Shown here: piece after piece, positions 1 to 8,178 of the stretch
How positions within the stretch are numbered: position 1 is the stretch's first letter
How the letters are laid out: every line of letters begins with the position of its first letter
NCBI GenBank assembly: GCA_016592635.1
Contig: AP023240.1
Coordinates: 2,211,630-2,275,629 of the forward strand
Length of the DNA stretch: 64,000 nt
DNA from: Methyloprofundus sp.
Lineage (GTDB): Bacteria; Pseudomonadota; Gammaproteobacteria; Methylococcales; Methylomonadaceae
Direction of reading: 5' to 3'
Position numbers and translations under genes: made by a program
Notes under the pieces: generated by a model
What the model was told of the DNA's origin: nothing
Database searches by the model: none
Seen by the model: the letters and a program-made list of their open reading frames with translations, nothing else

Positions 1-1
1 T

Positions 2-163
2 TCTACTATTGAGAAAAAAACCAAAAAGAAGTCGTTAAATATTAGACTCTTTGAAGATGACATAGAAAAAATAAAAGTGATTGCTTTAGAACAAGGGTTA
101 CCTTACCAAACGCTTATTTCATCTGTTATACATAAATTAGCGATTAAACAAATTCAAGGCTAA
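2..163 (+). CDS. Ribbon-helix-helix (CopG-type) antitoxin, 3' end only
   Basis: The reading frame enters from the left edge and ends at TAA 161-163, leaving 53 residues. The visible part carries a basic stretch, then NIRLFEDDIEKIKVIALEQG and LPYQTLISSVIHKLA. This matches the C-terminal half of CopG/RHH antitoxins (COG5304-like), in which a beta strand (LNIRL) pairs in the dimer and binds operator DNA and the following helices clamp it. In such modules the toxin gene usually lies immediately upstream, which is outside the window. The start, the length and the toxin type cannot be seen. Inferred role: DNA-binding antitoxin and autorepressor of a type II toxin-antitoxin operon. Confidence 0.65.
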   Translation, partial: STIEKKTKKKSLNIRLFEDDIEKIKVIALEQGLPYQTLISSVIHKLAIKQIQG

Positions 164-224
164 CAACAGATTACAAGAAAATGGCAGCTAACGTAACTCA
201 GAATTTACACAATTACTTGGCTTT

Positions 225-273
225 GCTGGGTTACATTTTTATTGCTTCGCAAAAAAACCAACCCAGCCTACGA
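225..273. repeat. REP-like palindrome (GCTGGGTT...AACCCAGC)
   Basis: GCTGGGTT at 225-232 pairs perfectly with AACCCAGC at 260-267, with an AT-rich loop containing TTGCTTCGC, followed by CTACG. Read on the minus strand it starts GTAGGCTGGGTT, the form of short intergenic palindromes common in gammaproteobacteria. It lies between the antitoxin stop and the convergent lipoprotein gene, so it could also act as a bidirectional transcription stop. The rest of 164-357 shows nothing I recognise. Confidence 0.5.
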
Positions 274-357
274 CATAAGCCATTGTTTATAATAATTTTT
301 TACTCTTAAATAAAGGACAGTAAAGCATAACTGAAAACCATATAACCCAAATATCCT

Positions 358-1047
358 TTAATGCAGTACCTTACCACAACCTTTAAAAGTATTGCCGTCT
401 AATATGACGGTAACAGTCGATGCAAAACTTTCACCACTCATCGTATCACTGCAAGATTTACCATTAATGACTAACGATAATGTATGCTCATTGTCTTTTG
501 TATCATATTGCGTAGTACGGGCGGACTGATTTACCTTGGGTTCAGGCAGGGTAAATTCGAATCTTTTAGCAACTAAAGGCTGGCTAAAGGTTATTTTTTC
601 ACCTGCAATAATTTCTAGCACCCAACTTGGTTCATTACCTAATGCACGAAAATCGACACCGTTTAATTTAGCATGCTCCCAGATAGCTTTAGAATGATTG
701 TTTTTGCAGCCTTTATAAATAGTATTATCTATTTCCAGAAGAGCCTCCTTGCCTTTACTCCAAAACATAACTCGTTCACCACTATATTTCATGCCGGAAG
801 CAGCCGAAATATGCATTAAAGTAACAGTACGCTCAGGTAAAAATAGCCAAGCTTGTTGATTATCGATACTGGCTGTAAAACTGTAGCCCCCCTGACATTC
901 ATAAGCAAACGTTTTAGCTTGATTACTAAACTCATTTACCTGAGGTGCAGACCCAAGCTGAAATAGACCTTGGCTACAAGCAGTCAATAAGGTATACGCG
1001 GATAAACATGCAACACCAAAAATAGTTTTTAATTTAATCTGCTTCAT
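358..1047 (-). CDS. Lipoprotein with MliC-like and COG3650-like domains
   Basis: The 229-residue protein starts with a lipoprotein signal peptide whose lipobox LLTAC puts the lipidated Cys at about residue 24. Residues about 48-115 fit MliC, the membrane-bound lysozyme inhibitor fold: YECQGG near the start, a LMHISAASGMKYSGE stretch, and a closing Cys. Residues about 130-229 fit the COG3650 type of secreted domain: FRALGNEPSWVLEI, then SLVINGKSCSDTMSGE and a last Cys in FKGCGKV. Inferred location is the periplasmic face of the outer membrane. The MliC part may protect peptidoglycan from lysozyme; the role of the second domain is unknown. It appears monocistronic. Confidence 0.7.
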   Translation of the reverse strand: MKQIKLKTIFGVACLSAYTLLTACSQGLFQLGSAPQVNEFSNQAKTFAYECQGGYSFTASIDNQQAWLFLPERTVTLMHISAASGMKYSGERVMFWSKGKEALLEIDNTIYKGCKNNHSKAIWEHAKLNGVDFRALGNEPSWVLEIIAGEKITFSQPLVAKRFEFTLPEPKVNQSARTTQYDTKDNEHTLSLVINGKSCSDTMSGESFASTVTVILDGNTFKGCGKVLH

Positions 1048-1137
1048 AGCTTACTCTTGAAATTTAAATTGTTAATTTTTTCATGCACTGATAACTTAAA
1101 TTCTGGTGCACTCATAAGTATCCAAGTAAAATTATTT

Positions 1138-2301
1138 TTATTCACTTGCTGTACAGCTAACTTTTTGATCAATAAACACTGAAAATTTACTTTCAAAATC
1201 AGTCATAAATTGATTTTCGCTAGTAACCGATACCAAGGTAATTTTTTTCTTACGCACACTGGGTGCAATATTAAGCACTTGTGTTATTTGTCGAGCATAG
1301 TTGTTTCTTGCTTTAATTGCTTTCACTTTAGTACTAAATAAACCCAGTGAAATTCGCCATTTAAATTCTCCCTGCCTAAATAGCCATAACTCCTTAATGC
1401 CTTGATCTTTAATTAACGCTACCCGCTCCTTGGCTACCGATAATGAACCTGCTGCTTTGGTAAGCACCAAATAACTACTAATATATTCCTGCTCCTGATC
1501 AAGAAATTTTAGTTGATAACGACTATCACTGCTAGCGAGTACTAACATTTCCTTTTTATATCGACTCTTTTTCAACAAATAACAGGCTGTGTTTTGTTCT
1601 TTGCTCGTATTAGGCTGGATAGGGCTAACTGTAAGTTCCACATTAATAGCTTGTTGCTGCTGATGAGCACTTGCCTCTGCAACAATTGGTAAATCTTCAG
1701 GTAATGGCGGCCCAATAAAATCAGCTTGCGACTCACTTGCAGGGAGCTTTTCTGCCACTGCCACTCCAACATCAACTATCTTTAATGGCTGGAGATCAGC
1801 ACTCTGTTGATAAAAGCTATCGATACTGCTATTTATAGCTAGCAAAATAGACTTGCTAGATTGCCATGTCAAAGCAGGATCACTCTGCCCTACAGGTGTA
1901 TCCGTTAACAAGGTTGGTAAACCATGCTGATCATCCAGTGGCGGAATAAACTCCGTTGCCAAATAAATACTTAAAGCAGTATCACTCTTCAATTCAGGTA
2001 AATTCGTCTCAGATAATAGAGCTTCACTCCCTGTTATTGTTTGCTCAGTTATATCTAATTCTAAATCTGGCGATACGCCATCCACATTAGCAACAACTGC
2101 TGTCACAATATCAGCCACCTGTTCTGTATTATTTTCTACAGGCGGCAGCTCACTTAACAAGAAAATTTGCTGCTTATTTAAATCACCGTTTGTACGAGCT
2201 GCAATTGGCTGTGGCTGATAAATATCAGGCGCACCTTTTCTATATTCCCAAAGAAAAAAACTAATATTAATCAGTAAAATAAATAAACAAAACAGTTTCA
2301 C
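1138..2301 (-). CDS. Membrane-anchored SPOR-domain protein
   Basis: The 387-residue protein begins with a GTG start whose first base overlaps the coaX stop (TAGTG), so it is likely translationally coupled. Residues 1-18 are a hydrophobic anchor (MKLFCLFILLINISFFLW). Residues about 30-230 are a low-complexity, acidic and Pro/Gln/Thr-rich linker. The C-terminal part, around WRISLGLFSTKVKAIKARNN, fits a SPOR fold, which binds denuded peptidoglycan glycans at division sites. A SPOR protein downstream of birA-coaX is a recurrent arrangement in gammaproteobacteria. Likely role: a septal or cell-wall associated factor; no enzymatic domain is visible. Confidence 0.65.
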   Translation of the reverse strand: MKLFCLFILLINISFFLWEYRKGAPDIYQPQPIAARTNGDLNKQQIFLLSELPPVENNTEQVADIVTAVVANVDGVSPDLELDITEQTITGSEALLSETNLPELKSDTALSIYLATEFIPPLDDQHGLPTLLTDTPVGQSDPALTWQSSKSILLAINSSIDSFYQQSADLQPLKIVDVGVAVAEKLPASESQADFIGPPLPEDLPIVAEASAHQQQQAINVELTVSPIQPNTSKEQNTACYLLKKSRYKKEMLVLASSDSRYQLKFLDQEQEYISSYLVLTKAAGSLSVAKERVALIKDQGIKELWLFRQGEFKWRISLGLFSTKVKAIKARNNYARQITQVLNIAPSVRKKKITLVSVTSENQFMTDFESKFSVFIDQKVSCTASE

Positions 2302-3023
2302 TAGTCGATAACCACGAGTCCATGCATCACCACATCTAAATCAATAATGGCATCTAGCTGCAAACTTTCTTGTAGTAACACGGCATCTCCCCCTGCTAAA
2401 ATTAATTGTGCAGCACTATCATATTGAGCTAACCCCATCTCGATAAAGCCTTTTACTGCCGCAAAACAACCGTTATAAATCCCTGCCTCGGTATAGCTAG
2501 CCAAGCCTAAAGGGTGCGCTTCGTTATTTATATTTAACGCCGAAGTCCCTTGTTGCAACGCCTGCTGCATCAATCTCAAACCTGGCATAATCATGCCCCC
2601 TAAATGCATGCCCTGCTCATTAACAATATCTAAAGTAATCGCAGTACCACAGCTAACAATACAAAAAGGAGCCTTATAGTGCTGAAAAGCTCCGATCATT
2701 GCTAACCAGCGGTCCACTCCAAGCTTATGTGGCACTGGATAAGCATTAGTAATGCCTTGTGCATTTGTTACAGAGTGCGCTTCTATTATTGGTAAGTTTG
2801 GCCATAAGCTATTGACCACCTCAATCAGCTGTTGCTTGACAAGAGGTGAGCCAACGCAAGCTAAACGCAAACCTTCCGGTTTATCCAGTACTTGCCAAGC
2901 TTTTATTAATGTAGCTTGAATACTACCATGCACATGTAAAATGGCATGAGTTTGTGCCATTTTTTCTGCTTGAATTGTATTCCATTTTAATCTGCTATTG
3001 CCAATATCAACTAATAAAATCAT
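2301..3023 (-). CDS. coaX: Type III pantothenate kinase
   Basis: CoaX phosphorylates pantothenate to 4'-phosphopantothenate, the first step of coenzyme A synthesis, in the cytosol. The 240 residues match the family's usual length. N-terminal LVDIGNSRLKW is the first phosphate-binding motif of the ASKHA fold, GVDRWLAMIGAF is the conserved middle motif, and CGTAITLDIV and ILAGGDA are the later nucleotide-binding segments. It overlaps the birA stop by 4 bp (ATGA) and its own stop overlaps the SPOR gene by 1 base, so the three form one minus-strand operon pairing two cofactor genes (biotin and CoA). Confidence 0.93.
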   Translation of the reverse strand: MILLVDIGNSRLKWNTIQAEKMAQTHAILHVHGSIQATLIKAWQVLDKPEGLRLACVGSPLVKQQLIEVVNSLWPNLPIIEAHSVTNAQGITNAYPVPHKLGVDRWLAMIGAFQHYKAPFCIVSCGTAITLDIVNEQGMHLGGMIMPGLRLMQQALQQGTSALNINNEAHPLGLASYTEAGIYNGCFAAVKGFIEMGLAQYDSAAQLILAGGDAVLLQESLQLDAIIDLDVVMHGLVVID

Positions 3024-4039
3024 GCGCGTCGAAAGCTTACTTCACCTGAGGCAAAGCTTTGCACTTTACCTGCTTCAGTTCGCAACAGGAGCAACCCCGC
3101 ATCATTGATACCCAGCACAGTGCCATCTATTTTATTGTCTCCCATAAACAAACTCACTTGCTGTCCTTGCATGCAATCATATTGTCGCCATGCGTGACAG
3201 TATTGTGCAAAAGATTGTTGAGTATAATTATTGGTTATTGCCAGTAATTGCTCTAACAGAGTAACCACTAACTGTTGCCGCGAAACGACAGGCTCAGAAC
3301 TACCCGTTTGTTGCTGGTAATACTTTTGAATTTGCTGTATATCAACCCATTCTTGTTCTATGCCAGCTGCGTCTGCACTACCCACAAATAAATTAAGTCC
3401 TAAACCAATTACCGCGCTACAGGGGCCATCAGTTTCTCCTGAAACTTCAACCAAGATCCCACCTAATTTTCTTTGTTGCCAATATATATCATTAGGCCAC
3501 TTTAAGCCGACATCTTGAATGCCATGTATATTCAGTGCCTCTACCACCGCAACCCCAACAGCCAAACTGAGTCCTGACAAACTAGCTGGACCTGCAGTAA
3601 ACCGCCATAAAATTGAGCAGTAAATATTACTGCCAAACGGGGATACCCATTGCCGCCCACGCCGACCTCGCCCGGCTGTTTGCTGTTCAGCCAAGCAAAC
3701 CACTCCGGTTTTCTCAGGATTAGCATAGGTTAATGCTGACAAATGACTATTAGTAGAATCAATCTGGTCATGTAATTGCAGGTCAGTAATTAAATTCTGG
3801 CTCTCAGCATTAAGTGATTTTAACAATAGCGGCTTATCTAGCAATTCAATAGGCCTAGCTAGACGATAGCCTTTACCGCTCACTGCAATAACATTAATTC
3901 CTAAATCTTCTAAAGTATTTATTTGCTTCCAAATAGCAGTTCTACCAACCTCTAGTTGCTCTGCCAGGTCAGGTCCGGAATGAAACAAGCCATCAGCTAA
4001 AATTTGAAGAAGTTTTTTTTGTTTTTCTGAAAATTGCAT
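3020..4039 (-). CDS. birA: Bifunctional biotin--protein ligase / biotin operon repressor
   Basis: BirA makes biotinyl-5'-AMP and transfers biotin to the BCCP subunit of acetyl-CoA carboxylase; with the N-terminal domain present it can also repress biotin genes. The 339-residue protein has an N-terminal winged helix (about 5-60, with GRTAIWKQINTLEDLG), the biotin-binding GRGRRGRQW loop near residue 125, KWPNDIYWQQRKLGGILVE in the catalytic core, and a small C-terminal SH3-like domain. It is the first gene of the birA-coaX-SPOR operon. The upstream 190 bp contain a dispersed-repeat copy. Confidence 0.93.
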   Translation of the reverse strand: MQFSEKQKKLLQILADGLFHSGPDLAEQLEVGRTAIWKQINTLEDLGINVIAVSGKGYRLARPIELLDKPLLLKSLNAESQNLITDLQLHDQIDSTNSHLSALTYANPEKTGVVCLAEQQTAGRGRRGRQWVSPFGSNIYCSILWRFTAGPASLSGLSLAVGVAVVEALNIHGIQDVGLKWPNDIYWQQRKLGGILVEVSGETDGPCSAVIGLGLNLFVGSADAAGIEQEWVDIQQIQKYYQQQTGSSEPVVSRQQLVVTLLEQLLAITNNYTQQSFAQYCHAWRQYDCMQGQQVSLFMGDNKIDGTVLGINDAGLLLLRTEAGKVQSFASGEVSFRRA

Positions 4040-4062
4040 GAATATATTTAGAAAGATGTGTA

Positions 4063-4130
4063 GGACAAGGATTTAATAAGACCTAAAAATATGACGCAAG
4101 ATTTTGGCTTTATAGTCATATTAGACAATA
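4063..4130. repeat. Dispersed intergenic repeat, copy A (partial)
   Basis: The stretch GACAAGGATTTAATAAGACC, followed by TATGACGCAAGATTTTGGCT and an AGTCATATTAGA segment, matches 59339-59405 in the same order with scattered substitutions (my eye estimate is roughly three quarters identity over 60-65 bases). The far half of the 59-kb copy is not seen here, so this is a partial or decayed member. The remaining part of the birA-DUF6714 gap shows nothing else. Confidence 0.5.
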
Positions 4131-4228
4131 GATCACTGCTTCTTAACCCCCAGATAAACCAAGTACATTAGCCTCGTAAATCACCAACGCTACTTTTAGT
4201 AGGCATTTGAGAAATTTGTCATGTTAAA

Positions 4229-4681
4229 TTACACCTCCCAGTATTCACTTAATGCTCTCCTTATCGTCGGATGCTCAAAAGCTAATTCTTCTTGCTCAAG
4301 GCACCAATTTAAGTACATCATTATCGCTTGCCGTTGTGCATGATTTAATGCTGTCAACCTCGATGTTGCATAATCATCAAGCTGGGTTAAATGAAAGATT
4401 GGATCATCTACTTTGTTGCCAAGGCTTGCTTGCACATATGCAGGTAAATGAAACCTCATACCATCCGCATCAAAAAAAGAAAGACTGCTGTGACATTGCT
4501 GCAACTCATCGTAACTAAGCCGGTTCCAATCTTCTTTCTCGTCTCTACTTCGGTTCCTTCTCTGCACTTCGGTAGACTCATAGTCGTCAATCGCTTGAGC
4601 TTCCCATAAGCCAATACCATTATCAAGAGTGACCTTAGAAAATGCAGTCTTTATGGCATTAGAAACATTTTCTTTGTCCAT
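4229..4681 (-). CDS. DUF6714-like hypothetical protein
   Basis: The 150-residue protein resembles DUF6714: it opens with a helix leading into LWEAQAIDDYES, then a charged loop, then a DELQQCHSSLSFFDADGMRF core and a C-terminal helical part with YLNWCLEQEEL. No signal peptide, membrane segment or catalytic motif is visible, so it is probably cytosolic. It starts 17 bases after the PilZ gene stop and may be co-transcribed with the PilZ-PomB-PomA cluster, although members of this family are normally not linked to motility. Function unknown. Confidence 0.6.
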   Translation of the reverse strand: MDKENVSNAIKTAFSKVTLDNGIGLWEAQAIDDYESTEVQRRNRSRDEKEDWNRLSYDELQQCHSSLSFFDADGMRFHLPAYVQASLGNKVDDPIFHLTQLDDYATSRLTALNHAQRQAIMMYLNWCLEQEELAFEHPTIRRALSEYWEV

Positions 4682-4698
4682 AGAAATCTAACAACACA

Positions 4699-5298
4699 TT
4701 AACTACCCTTTTGCTCACGCACCTGCTGCATTTGGCGTTTCACTACATGCTTGATTAATAACTCCCTGTCTTGCTCTTTTATTTGCGTATATTCTATACC
4801 AACGACATAAGGAAACTCATCGTTTTCCAGTTCATTTTTACGGCAATAAATAATCTTCCCGTAACTGACAATAACAGCCATGCATGATGTCAATAATATC
4901 CTGACTTCCAAATAATCCCCCTCAGCAAACTGCTGAGCGCAATCAAAAGCAACTCCGGAAGCACTTAAACTGACATTGTGCGGCCGCTGCTCCACTAGAT
5001 CATTACCATCCATTAAAATGGTCCGTGCTAATAGATTGATTTTGCTATCCATGATTTTCAGATATTCAGCAATATCAGGATCACTACGCTCGATTCTATT
5101 AAAGATTATTTGCGATTCTTGGCTTAAGATATCCAAAGCGGCAGCTAAGGAACAATTATTTAATAGTTCACCTGCCATCTCTGAACCAACTTGAATAGAA
5201 TCAGGATCAACTTGCTTATAAAATAAGTTAATTTCATCATCAATCCTAAAGAAACGTCTACGCTCGTCTACTTGCGAAACATCATGACTCATTTTCAT
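4699..5298 (-). CDS. PilZ-domain c-di-GMP receptor protein
   Basis: The 199-residue cytosolic protein has the two c-di-GMP binding signatures of PilZ: an Arg-rich DERRRFFRIDDEI near residues 11-23 and NVSLSASGVAF (the D/N-x-S-x-x-G motif) near residue 110. The segment between is longer than in minimal PilZ proteins and helical, a YcgR-like or stand-alone receptor layout. It follows the stator genes with an 18-base gap, so the natural inference is c-di-GMP control of the flagellar motor, possibly through the PomAB stator. Confidence 0.85.
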   Translation of the reverse strand: MKMSHDVSQVDERRRFFRIDDEINLFYKQVDPDSIQVGSEMAGELLNNCSLAAALDILSQESQIIFNRIERSDPDIAEYLKIMDSKINLLARTILMDGNDLVEQRPHNVSLSASGVAFDCAQQFAEGDYLEVRILLTSCMAVIVSYGKIIYCRKNELENDEFPYVVGIEYTQIKEQDRELLIKHVVKRQMQQVREQKGS

Positions 5299-5316
5299 TA
5301 TCCTTAAATTAGCTGC

Positions 5317-6174
5317 TTATTCTTGTAATGCTTCCAACCGTTGCTCAAAATTTAGCGTTGGATCATCTTGCACCAATACAACTTCAACACGTCTATTTTT
5401 TGCTCTGTTAGCTCTGGAATTGTTCGGTACTAAAGGTTCAGTATCTGCATGCCCTTCTACAACAACACGCTTGGGATCCAGCTTTTTATTTTTAAACATA
5501 AATTCTGCAACGGTTACTGATCGCCCCGAAGATAACTCCCAATTTGAACGATACCAATCTGTCGAGATAGGAATATCATCTGTATGTCCTGCCACCAAAA
5601 TTTTTCCTTTAGCATCCACGACTGATTGTACTATTCTCTGCATAACGGGTTCAAAACCTGTTTTTAAAATGGAAGTCCCCGATGCAAAAGAGCCTTTTTC
5701 ATTAATACGAATAATAATTTTTAAGTTTTGCGTTTCAACTGTAACTAAACCTTTAGCAATATCATCTTTTAAGGTTTCAATAATTTTTTTAGCTTCGTTT
5801 TTTACATTTTCCAGAGCTTCTTCCATAAGCTCTTTTTTCATTTCTTCTTTTTGTTCTGCAGTGACCTTCAAGGTGTCGGTCATTTGAGTAGTTGATTGTT
5901 TAACTTCTTCAATCGCAGTTGCCTCAGTAGAAGCTGGTGAAAAATGTTGCGCAATAATGCTGGTCCCCATTGGCGTATCATAAGCTGCTATATCACGCTG
6001 TACCCCAAAAGCATTTTCCATAGATTCTGACATTTTCTTAAATTTCTTTGCATCCATAGTGGCAAAAGAAAGCAATAATACAAAGAAACACATTAACAAC
6101 GACATTAAATCAGCAAAGGTTGCTAACCATAACGGCGCCCCTGCTGGGGGGCATTTGGGACAATCATCTGCCAT
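5317..6174 (-). CDS. Flagellar stator protein, PomB/MotB type
   Basis: The 285-residue protein has a short Cys-containing N-terminus (DDCPKCPP), one transmembrane helix at about 16-37 that carries the ion-binding Asp22 (ATFADLMSLLMCFFVLLLS), a helical plug/linker region (about 40-140), and a C-terminal OmpA-like peptidoglycan-binding domain (VAGHTDDIPI, NWELSSGRSV, EGHADTEP, RRVEVVL). With PomA it forms the torque-generating channel that drives the flagellum. The N-terminal layout resembles PomB, suggesting Na+ coupling; H+ use is not excluded by sequence. The start lies 2 bases after the pomA-like stop. Confidence 0.88.
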   Translation of the reverse strand: MADDCPKCPPAGAPLWLATFADLMSLLMCFFVLLLSFATMDAKKFKKMSESMENAFGVQRDIAAYDTPMGTSIIAQHFSPASTEATAIEEVKQSTTQMTDTLKVTAEQKEEMKKELMEEALENVKNEAKKIIETLKDDIAKGLVTVETQNLKIIIRINEKGSFASGTSILKTGFEPVMQRIVQSVVDAKGKILVAGHTDDIPISTDWYRSNWELSSGRSVTVAEFMFKNKKLDPKRVVVEGHADTEPLVPNNSRANRAKNRRVEVVLVQDDPTLNFEQRLEALQE

Positions 6175-6176
6175 GG

Positions 6177-6938
6177 CTACTCTCCACCATCAGTTTTACG
6201 TTTTTTCTCGGAAATATAGGAGTTAAGTAAAGTTTCTAATACTTTCGGATTCATACCTTCTTGAATCCCAGAAATAGTTTCTAAAATAAGCTCTTTATTA
6301 GTGCGCTCATACAATAAAACATAAGCTAATTTATCCACCATGGGCAAAGCAAAGCAGTTAGCCACCATGGCACCATATAAAGTGGTTAACAATGCTACCG
6401 CCATTGCTGGGCCAATACTGGCTGGATCCGACATATTCGCCAACATTTGCACCAAGCCCACCAGCGTACCAATCATGCCCATTGCTGGTGCCAAATCACC
6501 AACGCCTTTCCACATATCTTGACCCGTTTCATTACGGCTCACCATCTGGTCAATTTCTTGTTGCAACATCTTTCTAACAAAAGCAGGCTCATGACCATCA
6601 ACACATAAACCGATGCCTTTTTTCATAAAATCATTAGAAATTTCTTCGCCTTCCAAAGCAAGCAAGCCATTTTTTCTAGCAACATCCGCTAAACGCACAG
6701 CATCTTCAATCAACGCGACTGGGTCTTCTTTTTTATTTAAAAAAGTCTTCCCTAAGATACCAAATGAACGTAGAAAATCAGCTAAGGGGATACGCATCAA
6801 ACTCACCCCAAATGTACCACCAATTACAATCAACAGTGAAGGCACATTCACAAACAGCATGACATCACCACCTGTAGCAATGGCGGCAACAATAATCCCA
6901 ATACCTAGTAAAAAACCGACTAAGGAAGCAATATCCAC
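6177..6938 (-). CDS. Flagellar stator protein, PomA/MotA type
   Basis: The 253-residue integral membrane protein fits MotA/TolQ/ExbB. TM1 and TM2 lie within residues 1-50 (DIASLVGFLLGIGIIVAAIA, then VNVPSLLIVIGGTFGVSL), a cytoplasmic loop holds the charged rotor-contact residues, and TM3 and TM4 lie at about 145-205 (APAMGMIGTLVGLVQML, then a GPAMAVALLTTLYGAM segment). With the downstream PomB-like protein it forms the 5:2 stator unit. Length is typical of PomA (about 253) and shorter than E. coli MotA (295), which supports a Na+-type stator. First gene of the PomA-PomB-PilZ-DUF6714 run. Confidence 0.9.
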   Translation of the reverse strand: MDIASLVGFLLGIGIIVAAIATGGDVMLFVNVPSLLIVIGGTFGVSLMRIPLADFLRSFGILGKTFLNKKEDPVALIEDAVRLADVARKNGLLALEGEEISNDFMKKGIGLCVDGHEPAFVRKMLQQEIDQMVSRNETGQDMWKGVGDLAPAMGMIGTLVGLVQMLANMSDPASIGPAMAVALLTTLYGAMVANCFALPMVDKLAYVLLYERTNKELILETISGIQEGMNPKVLETLLNSYISEKKRKTDGGE

Positions 6939-7019
6939 AAATAACCCTCGTTAAAAGTTTTTTTATAAAAATGAAGTACGCACAAAAACAACTACTTTTT
7001 GGTAATTTAAACCTATAAC

Positions 7020-8003
7020 CTACTGTAGCATTAGCTGTTGACCAATGCTACGTAATGAATGTGCAAAAGTCGCCCCCATTTTTCCTGCCAAGCGATCCAA
7101 CAAGCGTTCCTGCACGGTAAAATTAACACGCTTTTTAGCACCGATAATATCAGTCGCAACACTATCGTCATTACCATAATCATCTGCCAAACCAATTTTC
7201 ACACCTTGCTCTCCCGTCCACACCAAACCAGAAAAGATTTCCTCATTGTCATCCAAGCGCTCACCACGCCCTTCTTTTACTGCACTAATAAATTGCTGAT
7301 GAACTTGTGCCAAGACTTGTTCCATATACTTTTTCTCATCCGCATTAGCGGGTGAAAAAGGATCCATTAATGCCTTATGTGCTCCTGCTGTAACCAAACG
7401 ACGCTCTACGCCCAGCATCTTCATGGTATTCACAAAACCAAAGCCATCCATAATCACACCAATCGAACCAATTAGAGTGGAAGGGTTAACAAAGATTTTA
7501 TCGGCAGCTGCTGCAATAAAATAACAACCGGACGCACAAATATCCGAGGCCACTGCATAAATTGGCATTTCGGGATTTTCTGCTTTTATTTTACGAATTT
7601 CGTTAAAAACATATGATGACTGCACAGGGCTTCCCCCTGGGCTATTGACATGTAAAATGATGCCTTTGGTGCCGTCATCTTTTACTGCTGCTCTCAGTGC
7701 GCTAATAATAGAGTTAGCATTTGCTTCTTTACCCTCAGCAATCACCCCTGAAATATTAATAATGGCAGTATGCCCTGCTTCACTATCACTACCTATGCTA
7801 CTTTTTAATGATGGGTACATGCCTATGCCCAACACTACCGCAAGATAAATAAACATCAGGCTTTTAAAAAAAATACTCCAACGGCGGGTTTTTCTCTGCT
7901 CATCAATAGCAGCAAATGCAAGTTTCTCTATTGCTGCTCGCTCCCAACCATCCTTTGTATTTTTTTCTTGAGTACCAGGCTCATCCCACTGATTTTCACT
8001 CAC
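7020..8003 (-). CDS. sppA: Signal peptide peptidase SppA, S49 family
   Basis: The 327-residue inner-membrane protease is the short, single-domain SppA. A cytoplasmic N-terminus (about 40 residues) precedes one transmembrane helix (SLMFIYLAVVLGIGMYPSL). The S49 core follows: NISGVIAEG, HVNSPGGSPVQSS, and the nucleophile region SDICASGCYFIAAAADKIF with the catalytic Ser in ASGCY, then STLIGSIGVI. The family cleaves remnant signal peptides in the membrane. It is 81 bases upstream of the stator genes and 175 bases from rluC, so it is probably its own unit. Confidence 0.9.
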   Translation of the reverse strand: MSENQWDEPGTQEKNTKDGWERAAIEKLAFAAIDEQRKTRRWSIFFKSLMFIYLAVVLGIGMYPSLKSSIGSDSEAGHTAIINISGVIAEGKEANANSIISALRAAVKDDGTKGIILHVNSPGGSPVQSSYVFNEIRKIKAENPEMPIYAVASDICASGCYFIAAAADKIFVNPSTLIGSIGVIMDGFGFVNTMKMLGVERRLVTAGAHKALMDPFSPANADEKKYMEQVLAQVHQQFISAVKEGRGERLDDNEEIFSGLVWTGEQGVKIGLADDYGNDDSVATDIIGAKKRVNFTVQERLLDRLAGKMGATFAHSLRSIGQQLMLQ

Positions 8004-8128
8004 TGTTGCAATCTCCTATAGTAAGTCTGTATAAATTTTGAGTACATAAAATGGCCCCCTAATGCATGATTACCTGAATTTACCAGAAACAACAATTAGG
8101 AACCACACGAAATATAGACTGGCTATTC

Positions 8129-8160
8129 TAGCCCACTCTTATATAAGAAAGTATGGGCTA
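8129..8160 (-). terminator. Candidate hairpin downstream of rluC
   Basis: TAGCCCA 8129-8135 pairs with TGGGCTA 8154-8160, with an inner TCTT/AAGA pairing around ATAT. It sits 19 bases past the rluC stop in the direction of rluC transcription. No run of T follows on the minus strand, so intrinsic termination is possible but not shown. Confidence 0.35.
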
Positions 8161-8178
8161 ACTAGCCATAATTCAAAT

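Noticed and set aside
5420..5887. Long plus-strand frame opposite the PomB-like gene
   Set aside because: It mirrors the coding strand of a well-supported gene, has no family look, and its Ser/Phe/Ile-rich composition is what antisense of a Lys/Glu-rich protein gives.
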